DNA of 34,246 bases from Planctomycetes bacterium UBA1146 (GTDB lineage: Bacteria; Planctomycetota; UBA8108; UBA1146), in the NCBI GenBank assembly GCA_002311345.1, contig DCAA01000036.1:60718-94963 (forward strand), written 5' to 3'. The translations under genes and the position numbers were made by a program. The number at the start of each line of letters is the position of its first letter. The first letter of the stretch is position 1. Positions 1-8,592 of the stretch are shown here, piece after piece. The notes beneath the pieces were generated by a model. That model saw nothing but the letters and a program-made list of their open reading frames with translations, was not told the DNA's origin and made no database searches.

Positions 1-420
1 CCAGAGCGAGGCGGAGTCACTGCTGATCGCGCCGAGCATCGGGCCGTGCAGCAGCTGCAGCGAGTCGTTCTGCCGTGCCCACTGGCGATATTGATCGGTA
101 GCGTACAGCGGGGCCAGCCGGTCGCGGGGTCCGGCCACCAGGCGTCCGAAGGGGAGCCCGGCATCGAGTGCAGCACGCGCGTGCACTACGGCCTGGTCGG
201 TTTTCTTTGCTTCCAGGGCTGCCAGCATACGGACGAAGTGTGTTTCGGAGCTTGCCGCTGCTCCCTTTTCCAGTTCCGCCAATGCCTTGTCGACGTCTCC
301 GCTGGCGATATGCCGCACGGCATTCCGCTCACGGTCATGCTGGGCCGGGAGCGAGGAAGTGCAGAGCAGGGCCAGCAGAAGGGCCAGTAGAAGGGCCCTT
401 GCGGATCGCAACAGAATCAT
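1..420 (-). CDS. PhoD-like alkaline phosphatase, N-terminal part (cut by window edge)
   Basis: Reading the minus strand from an ATG at 418-420 gives an open frame of 140 codons that runs off the left edge, so only the N-terminus is present. It opens with a hydrophobic, Leu/Ala-rich signal peptide (about residues 1-27, cleavage likely after a Leu-Pro-Ala). A helical, Ala-rich region that could be TPR-like follows. At about residues 125-140 comes HGPMLGAISSDSASLW, which matches the opening strand of the N-terminal domain of PhoD-family phosphatases (typical pattern GPMxGxVTxxSAxxW). The metal-binding catalytic domain would lie outside the window. No Shine-Dalgarno sequence is obvious, but a good extended -10 element sits about 44 nt upstream. 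The signal peptide and reading frame are seen directly; the family call rests on one short motif. Confidence 0.6.
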   Translation of the reverse strand, partial: MILLRSARALLLALLLALLCTSSLPAQHDRERNAVRHIASGDVDKALAELEKGAAASSETHFVRMLAALEAKKTDQAVVHARAALDAGLPFGRLVAGPRDRLAPLYATDQYRQWARQNDSLQLLHGPMLGAISSDSASLW

Positions 421-463
421 GGCTGTTTCAGGGTAAGAGAAGCGGGTCGTGAACCGGCGTGCC

Positions 464-472
464 AGTATAGCA
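464..472 (-). promoter_or_regulatory. Extended -10 promoter element for the phosphatase gene
   Basis: The minus strand reads TGCTATACT, an extended -10 (TGn followed by TATACT, one mismatch to TATAAT). It lies 44 nt before the ATG at 420. A -35 box at 17 nt is poor, which is usual for extended -10 promoters. The element is seen in sequence; activity is inferred. Confidence 0.4.
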
Positions 473-528
473 GCCTGTCTGGGCACCTACCATTCAGCAA
501 GCGTGTCACGGACATCCCGAACATATCC

Positions 529-554
529 GATCACGTGCCAGGAGGTGATCACGT
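529..554. repeat. Overlapping inverted and direct repeat, operator-like
   Basis: GATCACGT occurs twice, at 529-536 and 547-554, 18 nt apart. The same stretch contains an inverted repeat, GATCAC at 529-534 and GTGATC at 545-550, with a 10-nt spacer. It sits between the LysM gene stop and the phosphatase promoter, about 60 nt upstream of the predicted -10, where an activator site would be expected. There is no T-tract, so it is not an intrinsic terminator for the LysM gene. Confidence 0.35.
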
Positions 555-595
555 CAAAGTGTCCGTCGGGGATAGTGCCAGTCGATCGGTTTCAG

Positions 596-1492
596 CTAGC
601 GAGGGATGAGGATCTTTTCTCCCACCGGTAACCGACCCGGATCGAGACCCGGGTTCGCATCCCTGATCTCTACCCAGCGAATCCCGGAGCCCAGCTGTTC
701 TTGCGCCAGGTCCCAGAGCGTATCGCCGTCACGGATGAGCACCGACCGAAATCCTGATGGAGAGACCACCGAACGGGTGCTGCTCGAGGCCGGTTTCTTC
801 ACGGTCACACCTCTTGCGGGGATCCTCAACTTCTGACCCGGCTGAAGGATCGAGTCCTCGCGCAGACCAGGATTGAGTTCGAGCAGTTCGGTCCAGCGTA
901 AGCCACTGCCAAGATTTCGTGAAGCAATCGTCCAGAGGCTGTCATTCTCCTTGACGATGACCGTCGTGACGGCGGTAGAGGCGGGATTATTTACCCCTGC
1001 CGGGCGAGCACGGGCACGAATCGGCGGCGATGGAGTAGCGGACGGAGACGATATACGTCCGCCGGAACGAATCACCGCGGTCGCGCTGGACACTCCCGCC
1101 TCAGTGACCGGACTGATGGCCGGCGTGATCGAAACAACATCGAGTTCCGGAGCCACAGTGGAACCAGTTCCAACGGCCCCAACATCACCGACAGACTTGA
1201 CCACGCCTGCCGAAGAGGCGCCTGCTGTGACCCGTTCCCGCTCATTACCGGGACGCGTCCTGCGCGGCTCATCGATGGAAGGACCAGCAGTCGGGGTTCG
1301 AGGTGGACGAACCGATGGAACCACACGTGAACTGCTTCCGGTGACCTGTTGCTCGGCGCTTGGACCGCGTTGGACCTCACTGTCGAGCAAGTTGGCGATG
1401 ACGACCACCACCAGGATCAAGATGAGAATGATGCCGATTTTCGTTCCCGTACCCATGGAATCCCCCATTCCCTCGCGACGGTTAACGACCAT
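596..1492 (-). CDS. Membrane-anchored protein with two LysM domains
   Basis: A 298-residue protein with one N-terminal membrane anchor (about residues 18-36, Ile/Leu/Val-rich). A long Ser/Thr/Pro/Val-rich linker of low complexity follows (about 40-165). Two LysM modules complete it: one at about 177-225 (NDSLWTIASRNLG ... LNPGL ... ILQPGQKLRIP) and one ending the protein (GDTLWDLAQEQLG ... ANPGL ... PVGEKILIPR). LysM modules bind N-acetylglucosamine-containing glycans, so the protein probably tethers the cell envelope to peptidoglycan; no catalytic domain is present. Starts at codons 9 and 13 are also possible, and the latter (ATG at 1454-1456) follows GGGGGA at good spacing. It lies downstream of the secDF terminator and so is probably transcribed separately. 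Confidence 0.8.
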   Translation of the reverse strand: MVVNRREGMGDSMGTGTKIGIILILILVVVVIANLLDSEVQRGPSAEQQVTGSSSRVVPSVRPPRTPTAGPSIDEPRRTRPGNERERVTAGASSAGVVKSVGDVGAVGTGSTVAPELDVVSITPAISPVTEAGVSSATAVIRSGGRISSPSATPSPPIRARARPAGVNNPASTAVTTVIVKENDSLWTIASRNLGSGLRWTELLELNPGLREDSILQPGQKLRIPARGVTVKKPASSSTRSVVSPSGFRSVLIRDGDTLWDLAQEQLGSGIRWVEIRDANPGLDPGRLPVGEKILIPR

Positions 1493-1604
1493 CGCTTCCC
1501 CGAGGTGGGTCCGTACTTCAAGTGGGAAGAGCCCACTGACCGTTGTCGGAAGATAACCCGTAGGGAAGCATCGATCTACAACTCAAGATCGGGAATCCAG
1601 GGTG

Positions 1605-1642
1605 AGAAAAAAGCAGGGTGGTTCAGCAACCGAACCGCCCTG
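1605..1642 (-). terminator. Intrinsic terminator after secDF
   Basis: On the minus strand an 11-position stem (CAGGGCGGTTC paired with GAACCACCCTG, one C-A mismatch) with a 7-nt loop is followed by CTTTTTTC. It starts 34 nt after the secDF stop, the expected place for the end of the operon. Confidence 0.85.
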
Positions 1643-1675
1643 ACCTTCCAGCTGTCTGGCGCTGCCTCGAGGGCA

Positions 1676-4417
1676 TCAATTCTTCGAAGAGGCCTCCGCA
1701 ATGTGCTTTTCTCTGCGCATCCTGGCCTTCTCCTGCAAGTACACCAGTGATGGGCTTGCCACGAAGATGGACGAGTAGGTACCCACCAGAACCCCGATAC
1801 AAAGAGCATAGGAGAAGGCATGAAGCGCCTCTCCACCGATCAGGAGCAGAATCAGCACCACGATGAAGGTGGTCACAGAGGTCAGAATCGTCCTGCTCAG
1901 GGTCTGATTGACGGAGGAGTTAACAACACTTACATAATCCACATCGCGGCGAGACCCGACCAGGTTCTCGCGGATCCTGTCGAAAATCACGATGGTGTCG
2001 TTGAGGGAATACCCCACCACCGTCAGCAGAGCCGCCACCACCGGAAGATTGATCTTCAGGTTGAGGAGATCCCCGATCAGGTAGTCTCCCACGGCGATCG
2101 CCCCCAGGGTGAACAGGATGTCATGCACCAGAGCCACGATCGCCGCCACGCCGAAACGAAATTCGAACCGGATACTGATGTAGAAGACGATGGCCAGGAA
2201 ACTGATCATCAACGCGACGAAGGTCTTTCCCTGCATGTTCTGGGCGACCCGCCCACTGATGCTGCTGACCTCGGCGAATGGTTCAGAAAGACTGATCGCC
2301 TTCGACTTGGAAAGATCCTTCAACTTCTGAGTGAGTAAACTCTGGAGCGCTAATGCTGCGGTTGAATCAACCTGCCCCTCACTCCTCACCTCGAAGGTGA
2401 CGATGCCAGCAGAAGCGCCGGGACCATCGGTCTCGATCACTCCTGCGACCGGATAACCTGTCCCCCTCAGCACTTCCTCCACCATGCTGGCGGTCAGGCC
2501 CGCATCTTGATCGACCCCGATCCCCTTGATGATGTGAAGATGGGAGACGAAAACGAACGTGGTGCCAGCTCCAGCCTCATCCTCGACGCTATCGATCCGT
2601 GTACTTGTGATGGCATTGGGTGCCAGAAGTCCGGCAGCGGTGAGAACTTCTTCGACCGCTTCCTTGAATGCCTCCGTCTCGGCAGCCCCCTTGCCGAGGG
2701 TCCTCGTCTTCAGAGCATATCGTGACGAATCGACCACTCCGGTGGATCCGATCGACTGCACCTGAAGGTCCTCGAACCGCCGTGATCCATCTTCGTTCGG
2801 GGGAAGATCTGCAACCAGGTCGCGCAATTCACGCTCGGTGGTCGGACGTACCAGATTGACGGATAGTTTCGTTCCACCGGTGAAATCGATCCCCAGGGAT
2901 TCGCTACCTCGCCAGATCAGAAACGTGAGCCCAAACAGCACGAACAGGATCGAGAGGATTCGTGTGACTCCACGCATCGCCATGAAATTGACGTTCGGTC
3001 GCGAGATCAGTCTCACCATCGAAAACTTCTTGATGATGTTGTAACGGATCAATGCCGTGAGGATCAGACGGCTGACGTAAATCGTCGAGAAGAAGGAGGT
3101 AATGATACCGATGGAGAGTACCACCGCGAATCCCTTGACCGCTCCGGTCCCGAACTGAAACAGCACAAAGGCGGTCACCAGGGTAGTGAGGTTGGCATCA
3201 AAGATGGTCCAGAAGGCTCGCTGGAAACCGGCCTGGAAAGCAGCGGGTAAGGCTTTGCCACGATCCAGTTCCTCCCGGATCCTCTCGAAGATCAGGATGT
3301 TGGCATCAACGGCCATACCGATCGTCAACAGCAATCCGGCCATTCCTGGGAAGGTCAGTGTATTACGGAAGATCACCAGCAGGGTGAGCACCAGCAACAG
3401 GTTGAAAACCAGCGAGAAATTCGCCACCAGCCCCGGTGCGCGGTAATAGAGCATCATGAAGACGATAACCAGCAGGAATCCGATGGCCATCGCCTGGGTT
3501 CCTCGGTCGATGGATTCCTTTCCGAGCACCGCTCCGACCGTCTGCTGACTTTCGAGCTTCGGCTTGGCAGGAAGCGAACCGGCCCTCAAGATGGTGACGA
3601 TGTCGTCGACTTCCTCCGTGGTGAAATTACCACTGATGGTTCCGCGACCGACGATCTGGTCATTGATGGTTGCAACGCTCATCGCGACGCCATCGAGAAC
3701 GATGGCGAGACTGCGATTGATATTCTCTCCGGTAAGATTCGCAAACAGAGTACTTCCGGCGCCGCCAAAGGTGAATCCCACTGCCGGGCCACCGGTCTGA
3801 TCGTTGGTGCGGCTGGCCTCCTGAATGTAGGATCCGGAGACCCTGAGACCCTTGCCGTTCTCGACCACTACCGGGACACCGCGGAGGCCATCGACGGTGG
3901 ACGAACGGTAGACGACGATACGGTCGAGTTCGGTGGGAGGATCCTGGAGAGCCCGCTGTGCACTCGAGAGCGTGTTGTAGGCGACCAACGCCTGCTCTCG
4001 CTCGACCATCTTCGCCTCGATCTCGGTGATCACAATTGTCGTCGAGTATTCGGCCGCGGAGACGAGGTGGATATTCAGTTCTCCAGCGCGCTCGATCTGC
4101 CCCTTCAGACGCTCCAGTTCGTCATTGTCAAAACCGGGCAACTGGATCAGTAAGCCGTTGTTCCCGGAGATGGCAACACTGATCTCCTTGAGGCCGTAAC
4201 TATCGAATCGACGGGAGATGACATCTTTGACATCCGAGGCGACGCTGGCGCGTTGCTCGACCGGAATCATCTCGGTAGGAATCGAGTAGAGCAGTTCGGT
4301 GCCGCCCTCGAGATCAATACCCTTCTTTATGTCGTTCTGGTAATCCCGAAGCGAGTACACACAGACAGCGATGAGGAGAGCCACAAGAAAAAACCCGCGG
4401 CCGATGTTCTGGATCAT
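1676..4417 (-). CDS. secDF: Fused protein translocase subunit SecDF
   Basis: A 913-residue fusion of SecD and SecF, the proton-driven accessory of the SecYEG channel that helps pull exported proteins across the inner membrane. The SecD half shows the N-terminal helix, GIDLEGGTELLYS near residue 34, the large periplasmic P1 region, and the conserved D5-type segment MAVDANILIFERIREEL. The SecF half begins near residue 480, with GIDFTGGTKLSV and the matching segment GYSLNDTIVIFDRIRENL. Twelve membrane segments are expected. The C-terminus is short and Lys/Arg-rich. The ATG overlaps the yajC stop (ATGA), preceded by GAAGAGGA, so translation is coupled. Fused SecDF occurs in several phyla (Bacillus, Bacteroidetes, Planctomycetes), so the fusion itself is not new. 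Confidence 0.97.
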   Translation of the reverse strand: MIQNIGRGFFLVALLIAVCVYSLRDYQNDIKKGIDLEGGTELLYSIPTEMIPVEQRASVASDVKDVISRRFDSYGLKEISVAISGNNGLLIQLPGFDNDELERLKGQIERAGELNIHLVSAAEYSTTIVITEIEAKMVEREQALVAYNTLSSAQRALQDPPTELDRIVVYRSSTVDGLRGVPVVVENGKGLRVSGSYIQEASRTNDQTGGPAVGFTFGGAGSTLFANLTGENINRSLAIVLDGVAMSVATINDQIVGRGTISGNFTTEEVDDIVTILRAGSLPAKPKLESQQTVGAVLGKESIDRGTQAMAIGFLLVIVFMMLYYRAPGLVANFSLVFNLLLVLTLLVIFRNTLTFPGMAGLLLTIGMAVDANILIFERIREELDRGKALPAAFQAGFQRAFWTIFDANLTTLVTAFVLFQFGTGAVKGFAVVLSIGIITSFFSTIYVSRLILTALIRYNIIKKFSMVRLISRPNVNFMAMRGVTRILSILFVLFGLTFLIWRGSESLGIDFTGGTKLSVNLVRPTTERELRDLVADLPPNEDGSRRFEDLQVQSIGSTGVVDSSRYALKTRTLGKGAAETEAFKEAVEEVLTAAGLLAPNAITSTRIDSVEDEAGAGTTFVFVSHLHIIKGIGVDQDAGLTASMVEEVLRGTGYPVAGVIETDGPGASAGIVTFEVRSEGQVDSTAALALQSLLTQKLKDLSKSKAISLSEPFAEVSSISGRVAQNMQGKTFVALMISFLAIVFYISIRFEFRFGVAAIVALVHDILFTLGAIAVGDYLIGDLLNLKINLPVVAALLTVVGYSLNDTIVIFDRIRENLVGSRRDVDYVSVVNSSVNQTLSRTILTSVTTFIVVLILLLIGGEALHAFSYALCIGVLVGTYSSIFVASPSLVYLQEKARMRREKHIAEASSKN

Positions 4418-4854
4418 CGTGCAGTATCCTCTTCCGTGATCTTGGCAGGGATTTCATTCCCGGGCAAAACGGCGGCGACCGACTGGCGAGATACTCGCAT
4501 CTTGACATTCTTGGAATCATCGATGACGAGAATCACCATGTCCTGATCGGCATCGACCTGGACCACCTTACCGATGATCCCTCCGATGGTTCTCACCTGG
4601 TCATGTTTGTTCAAACTGGAGAGCATGTGCGCGTGTTCGCGGGCCTTCTTGCGCTGTGGACGGATCATCACGAACCAGACCACGATCCACATCAGCGCGA
4701 ACATCGGCAGCATATCGATGAGTCCCGGTCCTGCAGAAACTCCTTCTGTGGCGCCGCCTTCGGTTTGAGCCAGCAACAGGAAAGATCCCTTCCGGAGCGT
4801 TAGAAATTCGGCACATCGGGCAACAGCGGAGCCGATGACGACGATTGCTGACAT
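4414..4854 (-). CDS. yajC: Sec translocon accessory protein YajC
   Basis: A 146-residue protein with the YajC core: one membrane helix (about residues 46-64, LIDMLPMFALMWIVVWFVMI), then RPQRKKAREHAHMLSSLNKHDQVRTIGGIIGKV, diagnostic of the family. YajC joins SecDF in the holotranslocon. The N-terminus (about 45 residues before the helix) is longer than in E. coli and contains a second hydrophobic stretch. The start is fixed by AAAGGAG 5 nt upstream of the ATG. It sits between tgt (75-nt gap) and secDF (4-nt overlap), the same tgt-yajC-secD order as in E. coli. Confidence 0.95.
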   Translation of the reverse strand: MSAIVVIGSAVARCAEFLTLRKGSFLLLAQTEGGATEGVSAGPGLIDMLPMFALMWIVVWFVMIRPQRKKAREHAHMLSSLNKHDQVRTIGGIIGKVVQVDADQDMVILVIDDSKNVKMRVSRQSVAAVLPGNEIPAKITEEDTAR

Positions 4855-4929
4855 CTGTACTCCTTTCCCCGGACCTCAAGATATTGATTCACGCGAAGTT
4901 GCGGATCTTATTGTGATCGGGCAGGGGAT

Positions 4930-6096
4930 TCAACCGGACCGGGCCCGGAATCCATCGCGGATTTTGTCCCTGAACTGGCTCCAGGAGTGCTCCAGGAGCG
5001 CTTTTCTGGCTGTTTCAAGGAAGCGATGAAAGACCCTCAGGTTGTGCAGAGATCCGAGCGTATAGGCGAGCATCTCCCTGCGGTTGTAGAGGTGGTGCAG
5101 AGTACCCCTGCTGAAGGTGAGGCAAGCCGGGCAATCACAGTCGGTCTCGAGCGGGTTTCGATCACGGCGGTGGATGGCATTGCGAATGTTCAGGGTGCCA
5201 CCGTCCGAGAGGAAGATGGTGCCATTTCGGGCATTTCTGGTCGGGATCACGCAATCGAACAGATCGATGCCACTTTCGATACCAACCAGGAATTCTTCCA
5301 GCCCTCCCACCCCCATCAGGTAGCGAGGTCGGTCGGTCGGCAGAAATCTCCCTGCATCGGCGATGACCTGGAACATCGACTCTCGATCCTCACCGACACT
5401 GACTCCTCCGATGGCATAACCATCAAAGGGCATATCGGTCAATCGCTCGGCCCCCTCCTGACGCAACTCCTGATAAATCCCGCCCTGCAAGATTCCGAAT
5501 ACTGCCATCGGTTCGTACAGTTCGAGGCGCTGACGGTGTTCGACGGATCTCAGTGCCCACCTTTCGGTACGCGCCAGAGATTGCTGGGTACTATCCACAT
5601 CGATTCCAGCTGGAGGACAATGATCGAGCACCATGGCGATGGTGCTTCCGAGGCGCGCCTGAATATCGAGCACAGATTCTGGTGTCAACAGCAACGTGTC
5701 GCCGTCGATGTGATTGCGAAACTCGACTCCCTGTTCGCTGATGCGATTGCGATGCCCGAGGGAAAACACCTGGAACCCGCCCGAGTCGGTGAGAATTGGT
5801 CCATCCCAACCCATCATCGTGTGGAGTCCTCCCAGATCGCGAACGGTATCGGCTCCAGGTCGAACTGCGAGATGGTAGGTGTTGGAGAGTACGATCTGGG
5901 TCCCCACCTCGCGCAACTGCCCCGGAGTGACTCCCTTGACGCTACCCTGGGTTCCGACCGGCATGAAGGCGGGGGTCAGCACATCTCCGCGTGGAGTGCC
6001 AAGTCGAGCTGCACGCGCTCCTTCAGGGCAGGTCGCTTGCACCTCAAAGGAGAACCCATCCTGCATCGGATGTTTGGCATACCCGGACTGATTCAC
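4930..6096 (-). CDS. tgt: Queuine tRNA-ribosyltransferase (tRNA-guanine transglycosylase)
   Basis: A 388-residue enzyme that swaps guanine 34 for the queuosine precursor preQ1 in tRNAs with GUN anticodons. Visible landmarks are DSGGFQVFSL with the general acid/base Asp at 104, GILQGG near 201, GGVSVGE near 230, and LFDCVIPTRNARNG carrying the nucleophilic Asp at 281. The zinc site is Cys320, Cys322, Cys325 and His351. The chosen start is GTG at 6094-6096, which overlaps the stop of the upstream spoIID-like gene (GTGA) and follows GGGGGA at 5 nt. The frame stays open upstream to 6252, but that part lies inside the neighbour and is not conserved-looking. An ATG at 6064-6066 is the alternative. 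No queA is adjacent. Confidence 0.95.
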   Translation of the reverse strand: MNQSGYAKHPMQDGFSFEVQATCPEGARAARLGTPRGDVLTPAFMPVGTQGSVKGVTPGQLREVGTQIVLSNTYHLAVRPGADTVRDLGGLHTMMGWDGPILTDSGGFQVFSLGHRNRISEQGVEFRNHIDGDTLLLTPESVLDIQARLGSTIAMVLDHCPPAGIDVDSTQQSLARTERWALRSVEHRQRLELYEPMAVFGILQGGIYQELRQEGAERLTDMPFDGYAIGGVSVGEDRESMFQVIADAGRFLPTDRPRYLMGVGGLEEFLVGIESGIDLFDCVIPTRNARNGTIFLSDGGTLNIRNAIHRRDRNPLETDCDCPACLTFSRGTLHHLYNRREMLAYTLGSLHNLRVFHRFLETARKALLEHSWSQFRDKIRDGFRARSG

Positions 6097-7331
6097 CGCA
6101 ATCCCCCGCGCGGAATCTCGGCGGGCGGGCCACTGCTGCCAGATCCCGACGAGGACCAGAGCTGCTCGATCTGAACCCCGGGATAGTAGTGCTGGAGAAT
6201 CCAGGTGCGATTGGCGCCCCGCAGCGCATAACCACGCGCTCCGACCTGGCACATCCCGACACCGTGTCCCCAGCCTCGACCAGCGAACAGGAACCCATCT
6301 TCAATCGGTATGATCTCGAAGGCGGCCGACCGCAGATTTTCTCCGGAGGAGGAGAGCGCGATACGCAGCCGCTGGGTATCCACTTCGAAGGAACCCTTGC
6401 TGTGAACAACCCGGACGTAAGGGACATGACCTGACTCGGTCCTATCGACCGGGATCAATTTTTGCACCTGCCCAACTTGCACACCTTTTCCTTCGCAAAT
6501 CTGCTCGAGGGCCTGGCGGATCACGCTCGGGTCGATCACTTTTTGCCAGTTGGAAAATCGTGAGTCCTTGCAGCCATCGCAGGAAACGCTTTGCATCGTC
6601 TCGACATCACCGATACCGAATCCCACCGAAGCGGAGCATGTTTTTCCACCACAGGTGGAGTGGTAGTAACTCTCGAAGATCTGACCGTCGGTCAGCAAGA
6701 CCATTCCGCGAGTCCTGGCAACAGCATCGATCACTTCTTGAGGAACTCGTGCAGTTCCTCCGTAGGCCTGACTGCGGGTGTCGCCATAGAGGTGATAGCG
6801 GCGAGAATCCCCGCTGGTGAGATACTGAAAATAAGCGAAGGTACGAGCGGCGATCGCCTGTGCCTCGAGCGCCGCTGCTGGAAAGGAACTGGCCGACATT
6901 TCTTTCGAGACCACTCCGATGAGATATCGCTCTAGCAACAGTCTCTCGCCCATCTTCCAGCCACCGAGCCCTCGATCGGGAATCCATTCGACCCAACCCT
7001 CATGGTGGCGCTGCCCGATCTGCATCGGACCTGACTGCGCTCGAATCCGCACCGACCCTCGAAACAGCCGATCGCCGATTTTGAGCGTCTCCTCTGTAGC
7101 GACGAAGAACTGGGGAGAAGAAAGGACCACTCGACCTTCACGCCAGTTGAGCAGCAAAGACCCGGTCTCGGTGGTGATGGTGCCGGAGAAGACACCATCG
7201 AGCAGCAGTACGCCAATCATCGGCTCCTCGGCGGGGTCCGAGTCGGACGGTCCGGCGGTGGCTACCGACAAGAAGAGGCCGAAAGCGCAGAGGCAGACGA
7301 TCGTAACTGAACGCAAGAGACCCCGATTCAA
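6093..7331 (-). CDS. SpoIID/LytB-domain secreted protein
   Basis: A 412-residue exported protein. An N-terminal signal peptide (about residues 1-26, ending ATA-GPSD) is followed by a SpoIID/LytB domain. The key segment near residues 135-170 reads LERYLIGVVSKEMSASSFP then AALEAQAIAARTFAYF. The C-terminal part has GRGWGHGVGMCQVGARGYA, the usual end of the domain. SpoIID is a lytic transglycosylase acting on denuded glycan, and LytB is an amidase enhancer; in non-sporulating bacteria the relatives are thought to remodel peptidoglycan. The predicted catalytic Glu is in SKEMS. The start is a TTG at 7329-7331 overlapping the ruvB stop (TTGA), with GAGGG upstream. The ruvB-spoIID adjacency is also seen in Clostridia-type operons. 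Confidence 0.88.
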   Translation of the reverse strand: MNRGLLRSVTIVCLCAFGLFLSVATAGPSDSDPAEEPMIGVLLLDGVFSGTITTETGSLLLNWREGRVVLSSPQFFVATEETLKIGDRLFRGSVRIRAQSGPMQIGQRHHEGWVEWIPDRGLGGWKMGERLLLERYLIGVVSKEMSASSFPAAALEAQAIAARTFAYFQYLTSGDSRRYHLYGDTRSQAYGGTARVPQEVIDAVARTRGMVLLTDGQIFESYYHSTCGGKTCSASVGFGIGDVETMQSVSCDGCKDSRFSNWQKVIDPSVIRQALEQICEGKGVQVGQVQKLIPVDRTESGHVPYVRVVHSKGSFEVDTQRLRIALSSSGENLRSAAFEIIPIEDGFLFAGRGWGHGVGMCQVGARGYALRGANRTWILQHYYPGVQIEQLWSSSGSGSSGPPAEIPRGGLR

Positions 7332-8392
7332 GGAGAACCCTCGAGGTCGAGGGTGCCCTGATCTGTCATCGGGGTCCCGGTGGCGCCATCAGCACCAGCC
7401 CGGGGTCCGAGAACCCGGCCCCGGGCGGTCTTTTCCAGGAATCCAGTTCGGATCAGGTGAGGCTCGTGAACATCCTCGATGGTTCGTTCTTCCTCACCGA
7501 CACTGACCGCGATGGTCTTGATGCCGACCGGTTGACCACCGGCTCGTGCCACCGTTGCCAGGATCTTCCGATCGAGCGAGTCGAGTCCGTCAGAATCCAC
7601 TCCGAGCCGATCGAGCGCATCGCTGGCAGCGGTTGCATCGATTATTGATCCGCCATCCATCTGGACGAAGTCTCGGACGCGGCGTAAGTAGCGGTTCGCG
7701 ATCCGTGGTGTTCCCCGACAGCGACTCGCCAGGGTCTTCGCTCCGTCAGATTGCAGATCGAGCCCGAAGATACGCGCACTGCGCAGCAGCACTTCGACGA
7801 TTTCTTCATCTCGATACGGCTCGACTTTCTCCTGGATACCGAAGCGTGCTCGAAACGGTCCGGTCAGATTTCCTTCGCGAGTGGTTGCTGCCACGAGGGT
7901 GAAATGCGGAAGATGAATTCTCATCGACCGCGCGTTGGGGCCAGAATCGATCATGATGTCGATCTGGAAGTCTTCCATCGCCGAGTAGAGATACTCCTCG
8001 ACAACTCGACTGATGCGATGGACCTCATCGATGAAGAGTACATCGCCTTCCTCGAGTTCGGTCAGTAGTCCGACCAGGTCCTTCGCCTTCTCGAGAACCG
8101 GTCCACTGGTAGCGCGAAAATCCACCCCCATCTCTCCGGCGATCAATCCAGCCAGGGTGGTCTTGCCCAGACCGGGCATGCCGGAAAAAAGCACATGATC
8201 GAGCGGCTCTTTGCGCCCGCGAGCGGCGCCGAGAAACACACTGAGATTGTTCACCACCGATTTCTGACCGATGAACTCGCTCAGACTCTGGGGGCGGATC
8301 TGCTCATCCGAGATACGTTCGTCATCTCCGGTAGTGCCGGGCTCAGTAGGCCGTGGACTGGTAATTTTCTGTGGCTTGTCGCTAGCAGCCAT
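7328..8392 (-). CDS. ruvB: Holliday junction branch migration helicase RuvB
   Basis: A 354-residue AAA+ motor that drives branch migration of Holliday junctions with RuvA. Walker A is GMPGLGKT at 71-78 (Met where Pro is usual), Walker B is LFIDEVHR at 119-126, sensor 1 is AATTR near 168, and the arginine-finger region is TGPFRARFG. The C-terminal winged-helix domain contains RTGFLEKTARGRVL, close to the family consensus (RTPRGR). A hydrophilic tail of about 25 residues and an N-terminal extension of about 25 residues are slightly longer than usual. ruvA and ruvC are not upstream; the next gene is divergent. This is the first gene of the operon, preceded by GGGAGG 10 nt before the ATG. Confidence 0.97.
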   Translation of the reverse strand: MAASDKPQKITSPRPTEPGTTGDDERISDEQIRPQSLSEFIGQKSVVNNLSVFLGAARGRKEPLDHVLFSGMPGLGKTTLAGLIAGEMGVDFRATSGPVLEKAKDLVGLLTELEEGDVLFIDEVHRISRVVEEYLYSAMEDFQIDIMIDSGPNARSMRIHLPHFTLVAATTREGNLTGPFRARFGIQEKVEPYRDEEIVEVLLRSARIFGLDLQSDGAKTLASRCRGTPRIANRYLRRVRDFVQMDGGSIIDATAASDALDRLGVDSDGLDSLDRKILATVARAGGQPVGIKTIAVSVGEEERTIEDVHEPHLIRTGFLEKTARGRVLGPRAGADGATGTPMTDQGTLDLEGSP

Positions 8393-8479
8393 AACGTGGC
8401 AGCCTCCCTCGCTGATGCGGCGATGCTGAGAGGATAATCGGGACCACCGATCTGAACCAGCCCCCCGGAACCAGTCGGG

Positions 8480-8497
8480 GTCCGGGTTGACCCGGAC
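8480..8497. repeat. Perfect palindrome between ruvB and the MFS gene
   Basis: GTCCGGGT and ACCCGGAC face each other across a 2-nt centre. It lies in the roughly 200-nt divergent region between the ruvB start (8392) and the MFS start (8593), 88 and 96 nt from the two starts. No T-tract follows on either strand, so an operator is more likely than a terminator. No clear -35/-10 pair was recognised in this region. Confidence 0.35.
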
Positions 8498-8592
8498 TCG
8501 CTCCTTGCCGAGTATCTGCCCGTCTTCCTGTTTTCCTGTGCGGGATCGGGGAGCAACGGGAAATCCTCATGCACACCGAGGAGAGGAACTTG

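Noticed and set aside
46..452. Two plus-strand frames at the left edge
   Set aside because: The minus strand here encodes a signal peptide and a PhoD-like motif; the plus frames are its shadows.
4987..6174. 395-residue plus-strand frame
   Set aside because: It lies opposite tgt, whose motifs are complete; the plus frame shows no domain and no ribosome site.
8569..8592. Earlier ATG for the MFS transporter
   Set aside because: No ribosome site before it, and the eight added codons contain the strong GAGGAGAGGA of the next ATG.
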